From positions 14,068,175 to 14,132,174 of the forward strand of contig JBBCBC010000025.1 of the NCBI GenBank assembly GCA_037126765.1: a stretch of DNA of 64,000 nucleotides, given 5' to 3'. The notes under the pieces were generated by a model that saw nothing but the letters and a program-made list of their open reading frames with translations, did not search any database and had not been told where the DNA came from. Shown here piece by piece: positions 59,627 through 64,000 of the stretch (within the stretch, counting starts at the first letter, position 1; the number at the start of each line of letters is the position of its first letter). The DNA comes from Stenogyne calaminthoides (Eukaryota; Streptophyta; Magnoliopsida; Lamiales; Lamiaceae). The translations under genes and the position numbers were made by a program.

Positions 59627-62600
59627 ATGAATTTCTTAAAACCCAAAGAACCGCGGCCGAAGGCGGCGCCACCGCTGCCGCCGCATCAGCTCCTCCACCA
59701 AGCCTTCACTTCACTCCAAAGTAACTTCGCAACCTTCTTCAACGATTTAAAAACCAACCCTCCTCTCAAAAACCCCTTCTTCGCCAAAATTGCAAATGGG
59801 AACAACGCGTTCAACACTAAATCCGGTCCCAATAGTAGTAGTAATTTCACTCCCAAGAACCATGCGATGTCAGCCGAGGTAATTGAGGAGAGACTCGCGG
59901 GAGTGCCCGTGTATGCCCTAATCAATGGCTCTCAAGAGTTTGTTCTTGTTTCGGGAACGAATACGGGCAAAAATCTTGGGCTGTTCTGTTTCAATGAAGC
60001 GGATGCTGTGACGCTCCTTAATCATATGATGAATGTGGACCCATCGATGAGTTCTGGCTCACAAGTCGTTCCTGTTGCTCTTAGCAAGGTATGTAGATTG
60101 TAAAAGATAATCATACTCATTGAGGCATTTCGTCGAACATGTTTCAGGCATGGTTACATGTGACTAGAATTTGGTGGTTGTGTGGCTGGTTTTTTCTCTG
60201 ATTGGACATGTTTCTTGATGCACGGAAAATTGGGTATTAGTAATCTTGTAATTAATGAATTTTGGATTGGCAATTGACAAGATTTTGGTGCAACACTGAT
60301 GATATCTACCTATTTGGAAAATTACGGGAGATTAGCTTTTATGTCATGAATGATTACTGGTGAATGTTCAATGCCACTGCTTGAATGAACTTGAATGTGT
60401 TCTTGGTTTATTTTGTTGTTCTGTGTGCTCTTAATCTTTGGTTAATCAAAACTGCTGCTGAGAGTAATAGAAAAAGGTGGTCGCAGATTTTTCAGCTTAA
60501 AGTTGACGGCCTGGCTTTAAGATTGCTACCTGAGGCTTCCCAGATACAGAATGCATTGACGGTGAGTCTTGGTAAATGTTAAGCAATTCCTTATCAAAAG
60601 TTATTATATGTTGAGCAATTATATATTTAAACTATAGCAGTGGAAAGCATGATTCTAGAGAAAATCGATGTTACTAATCAGTTATTCTCTTGGTAAGCTA
60701 CCGTTTTGCATGTGCTTTGCTATTTTATTAAATCTCCGTTCCTTGTAATTCTTCAATTGATCATTTGAGTAAACTTGGTTTCGTTCTACTGAATTTTTTT
60801 TATTTCTTTACGCCAGAGGTGGTTTCTTTGCTTTTCTTGATGTTTTGAGATGGTGATCTGCATTTCTGCAGTTCTTTAATTATTCAGCATAAATTGGTTA
60901 TTGTTTTGAATTTGTGCAGGAGAGGAAAAAGATTGGCATTTCAGATGAAAGCTTCTCTGGAGTTCCAGTTTTTCAGGTCCTTTCCCTTTACCATGCTTTC
61001 AAGCTTTTTCGTATTTTTGCAAATTCTATATACATAGATCTAATTATTTGTAGGGTTCGTAAAATGTTCCAGACTAATATAGGTCTAGATTGATGATTAT
61101 CACCTTCAATGTTGTAGTTTATTGTTAGCAAAACAAATGAATTTTATACTTACTATGGTTGAGAGTGGGCAAGAATGAGAAAGATGTCTTCTAAAAACCT
61201 GGAGGTAGGTGGCTTGGAAGACTAACAATATAACTGCATAATAACAGTATGTTCATGATATATATTCACATCTATATGCCATTGAAATGCAGTGTATCTC
61301 ACATATTCATGTTAATATTTCAGCGACTCGTGTTTTACATAGTCAGAGCACATATGGTCTTTTTGTCTGCAGTTTCGGTCGGTTATTGTCACTATGGTTT
61401 TTGGCTTGACCATAGTTATTAAAAAGCGCTGGCGCGCTAAAGCGCCAGCACTACCATCGCGCCTTGCCATAGGCCCAGCGGTTGGGATTTTTCGGGCGCT
61501 ATCATGATTCAAAAAAAAGCGCCTAAAAGCGTGCATCTAGGGTTTGAAATAAAAAAAACATTTTTTTATTTGTCAAATAACATCAGAATAATAAAAAATA
61601 CTATCTCTTAAGTCTTAATATTTAAGTGAGTCACATCTAGGGTTTCAAAATTCGCTTTTTATCAAGTACAATCGTGCGTATCTCTTTGAGAGATATAGAT
61701 GAAAGCAATGAGTGGGTGGTTGGTCTAATGGAAGATGAAGATGAGTTGGTTCACCAAGGTGAAAATTTGACTTGGGGTTTGCTTCATGGTTAGGTTTACT
61801 AAGAAATTATCAAGGTCTTATGTTTTTTTCCAGGATGCAAAGCTTTGCTTTACTATTGGCTTTTAATAACTATGGGCTTGACTATTGCTTTACTGGGTTC
61901 ACTTACATATATGCTCTGTTTAATCTCACTTAAGCCGGATTGAGGCTGAGTTCTTAAGTTGATTATTGAGTAAGTGTGACTTCTTCTAAAGGTCTAATAG
62001 TCTAATAATCTTTTTTCACCTACATTTCCCATATAAAATAAACCGAATAAATTCCAAGATTAATGCATCACTAAGATGATATATTGAAGGAATGATGACC
62101 AGTTTACCGGCTGTTATACAAAGGGGCCAATTGGCTTGAACCCCCATCGCATAAGAGGGTGTTTGGGGAAAAAAAAAGCTTTTGAGGAAGTGACTTGGTT
62201 TAGTGATTGTGAAAATAATTGTTTAATGGTAATATTGATGAGTGTTGTAAAAAGCATGGGTCGAGTGTTTGGTAAAAGACTTGAATGAAGTAAATTATAG
62301 TTAGAAGCATACATCTCTCCATTTTTATATTATGATCTAAATGATTAATTTAAGCAGAAGCATTATATTTGAAAGCCCTCAAATCTACTTTTTAAGCAAA
62401 AATATTATCTCTTACAAACACCCCCTAAATACCATATGCCATTGCTTGAATAATATCTTATCATAGGCACAAACCTTGGATAGTACTTAGAATTTTTAGC
62501 CAAATGGGCTATGGCAGATTAAAAAAATAACAGTCATTCAGAAAAATGGAATATAGCCACTTCTTATTTTATCCTCAATGTTCTTTTGACATGAATAGAG

Positions 62601-63722
62601 AACCCCAGGACTATTGTCTCTGGACATTTAGTGGGTAGAGCAAGAAACCGGAGGGTTGAGAAACTTGTTTCTTTAACCTCTGAATGTCAAGAAACAAATT
62701 AATGATAAGAATAGTATGAAAAGGTAACTATTATTTTATGTTTTCTTACAAAGTGGCTATTTTCAGTTTTCTCTCATTCAAATGACTAGCTTCCAGATAT
62801 TTGCATTACCTTGGATCCTTTATCATGAATTTCAATGTTTGATGGTGATACAATTAATTTATTGTCATTTTATTATTATTATAGTTAAGGCCTTCTAAAT
62901 TCCAGTCTTCAATAAACAACTCGTGGACTTTATAGCTTGTGGGATGGGCTAAGTTAGGGTTTAGGTTTTGAGTCTTATTTATATTGCATTATTTTATGTC
63001 GCTGGGGCATCCAGAGGGATCATAGAATTCGGGAAAAGGCAATTGTTGCTTGGGCAGGATTTAATCTTGTAAAACCTTTTATATTATTCCCTCTGTCCAC
63101 CAATTTTATGCTTGATGTGGTGGACGCACATATTAAGAAAAAGGTAGATAAAGTGGATAAAGTAAGGGTATTATAGGGTATTGTGGGGTCCATTTATAAA
63201 TAAAGTGATTGTTTGTGATTGAAGTACAATGGCATTTGAAGTAATTAAGTGATGGTTGTGGGATAAAGATAAAGTAACTTTTTTCATAAAATGAATGTGC
63301 ATAAAATTGGTGGACGGACGAATAAGGCAAGTGTGCATAAAATTGGTGGACGGAGGGAGTATATGTTTATTGTTTTCTTGTTTCTTGGCCATTTTACTCC
63401 ATCAATTTGGTCCAATGTACTGGATCATTTCCATGTGTGCTGGTTAGAAACTCAATTTCTTGTTATTTTAACTGCATTTAGCAATGTATTGCAGTCAAAA
63501 AGCTTGATTCTGAGAAGTGAAAACAAGAGATATCGTCCCGTTTTCTTCCGGAAGGTTAGAAAATGAAGATGCCTTGAACTCTTTTAACTTCCAATTTTGG
63601 CATTTTGCTTTTAAATTATAATTATTCGTAAAAATACACAGGAGGATCTGGAGAAGTCCCTGTCAAGAGCTTCACATGATCAGAAAAGGATGAATCCTAG
63701 GCTGAGGCAAGGAGATATACAG
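59627..63722 (+). CDS. TIC22-like chloroplast protein import component (partial)
   Basis: Exons 59627-60088, 60487-60561, 60920-60976, 63495-63554 and 63642-63722, 245 codons so far. All introns are phase 0 with GT-AG ends; the last exon or exons lie beyond the window. Tic22 acts in the chloroplast intermembrane space, helping precursor proteins pass from the TOC to the TIC translocon. Landmarks: a Pro/Lys-rich N-terminus, EVIEERLAGVPVYALI near residues 83-98, LGLFCFNEADAVTLL, FQLKVDGLALRLLPEA, FSGVPVFQ, SKSLILRSENKRYRP, VFFRKEDLEKSL and MNPRLRQGDIQ. These match the order and spacing of the Arabidopsis Tic22-III type as I remember it, and more closely than the Tic22-IV type. The ATG at 59627 is preferred over an in-frame ATG 54 bases upstream because the extra residues are hydrophobic and unlike the family. 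No disabling change seen. Confidence 0.93.
61411..61874. mobile_element. hAT-type MITE, 464 bp, in TIC22 intron 3
   Basis: Perfect 8-bp target duplication GGCTTGAC (61403-61410 and 61875-61882). Inverted ends CATAGTTATTAAAA and TTTTAATAACTATG. The left interior has GGCGCGCTAAAGCGCC-type palindromes. A short coding remnant lies at 61686-61793. It is an internal-deletion derivative of a larger hAT element. Confidence 0.9.
61686..61793 (+). pseudogene. Remnant of a hAT transposase C-terminus
   Basis: 35 codons reading RDIDESNEWVVGLM, an acidic stretch, then LVHQGENLTWG and a stop. Plant hAT transposases often end with such an acidic tail followed by LTWG. This supports the hAT assignment made from the 8-bp duplication. 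Confidence 0.55.
62155..62425. mobile_element. Tourist-like (PIF/Harbinger) MITE, 271 bp, in TIC22 intron 3
   Basis: Flanked by the 3-bp repeat TAA (62152-62154 and 62426-62428). Ends GAGGGTGTTTGGGG and TACAAACACCCCC form the inverted repeat. Confidence 0.75.
63087..63359. mobile_element. Stowaway MITE, 273 bp, in TIC22 intron 3
   Basis: Flanked by TA (63085-63086 and 63360-63361). Ends TTCCCTCTGTCCACC and GGTGGACGGAGGGAG match the Stowaway consensus CTCCCTCCGT. The right terminal repeat is present twice in tandem (GCATAAAATTGGTGGACGGA at about 63299 and 63335), which is unusual. Confidence 0.88.
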
Positions 63723-63758
63723 GTTTAGTTTCCATCTGGCCTCGTCCTCTGAATAATA

Positions 63759-63981
63759 TTCCCTCCTTTTCATAATAAGTGTCGTTTTATTGGTTAAATT
63801 TTGTTTCTAATTATTGTCACTTTAGCTATTTTTTCCACATTTTGTCTAATCTCTCTTAACTTTTAACTAATGTTATCTTTTAGGATTTGTTTAGGGTTGG
63901 CTGAAGATAAACATGTCAAAAAAAATTGTTCCTTAATTTAATACAAATTATTTAAAACGCCACTTATTGAAACATAGGAAG
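63759..63981. mobile_element. Stowaway-like MITE, 223 bp, in TIC22 intron 5
   Basis: Flanked by TA (63757-63758 and 63982-63983). Inverted ends TTCCCTCCTTTTCATAATAA and the complement of TTATTGAAACATAGGAAG, followed inward by GTGTCGTTTT and its partner AAAACGCCAC. Confidence 0.8.
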
Positions 63982-64000
63982 TACACTCCTTTTCTAAAGC

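Overview
This window is nuclear DNA of a flowering plant, most likely a eudicot. The evidence is spliceosomal introns, an ortholog of the chloroplast import protein TIC22, a Ty1/copia element primed by initiator tRNA-Met, an Athila-type ORF1, a Mutator-like transposase joined to an OTU protease, Helitrons, and MITEs of four superfamilies. It is a gene-poor, heavily nested transposon region. Only two ordinary host genes are visible, both in the last 15 kb. The species cannot be named from the sequence.

Layout. 1-5004: noisy DNA with broken minus-strand coding fragments that I do not recognise. 5005-11816 and 12410-19487: two versions of the same ~7-kb segment on either side of a gap of exactly 500 N. 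The left version is full of small indels and the right one is much cleaner, which looks like an unmerged contig overlap rather than a biological duplication. The segment holds an Athila-like non-autonomous retroelement with an ORF1 gene between long inverted arms. 19465-22684: a Mutator-like transposase with FAR1-type DNA-binding, DDE transposase and OTU protease parts on the minus strand. 23403-47480: a Myb/SANT-like fragment, a plant mobile domain (PMD) gene and a small three-exon gene on the plus strand. The PMD gene is cut by an 18.3-kb insertion made of two nested Ty1/copia elements (27448-45715, and 28502-37573 inside its left LTR), each with a clean 5-bp target duplication.

47840-59161 is a graveyard of small elements around one small cysteine-rich secreted-protein gene (49007-49294). 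It holds a LINE remnant, Mutator and hAT MITEs, three Helitron pieces, solo LTRs and tandem repeats. One hAT element (51065-51911) carries a captured piece of a fasciclin-like arabinogalactan protein gene. A Helitron helicase remnant is split by a solo copia LTR that itself contains a Mutator MITE. From 59627 to the window end lies TIC22 on the plus strand: five exons, with the last exon or exons beyond the window. Its third and fifth introns contain four MITEs.

How the genes relate. TIC22 and the cysteine-rich peptide are independent host genes. The transposase-OTU, SANT-like, PMD and small three-exon genes lie next to each other and share a recurring GTATTAGT-type repeat in their non-coding DNA, so they may be cargo of one large Mutator-like unit; that is inference. 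All boundaries and alignments were made by eye. No percentage identities were computed.
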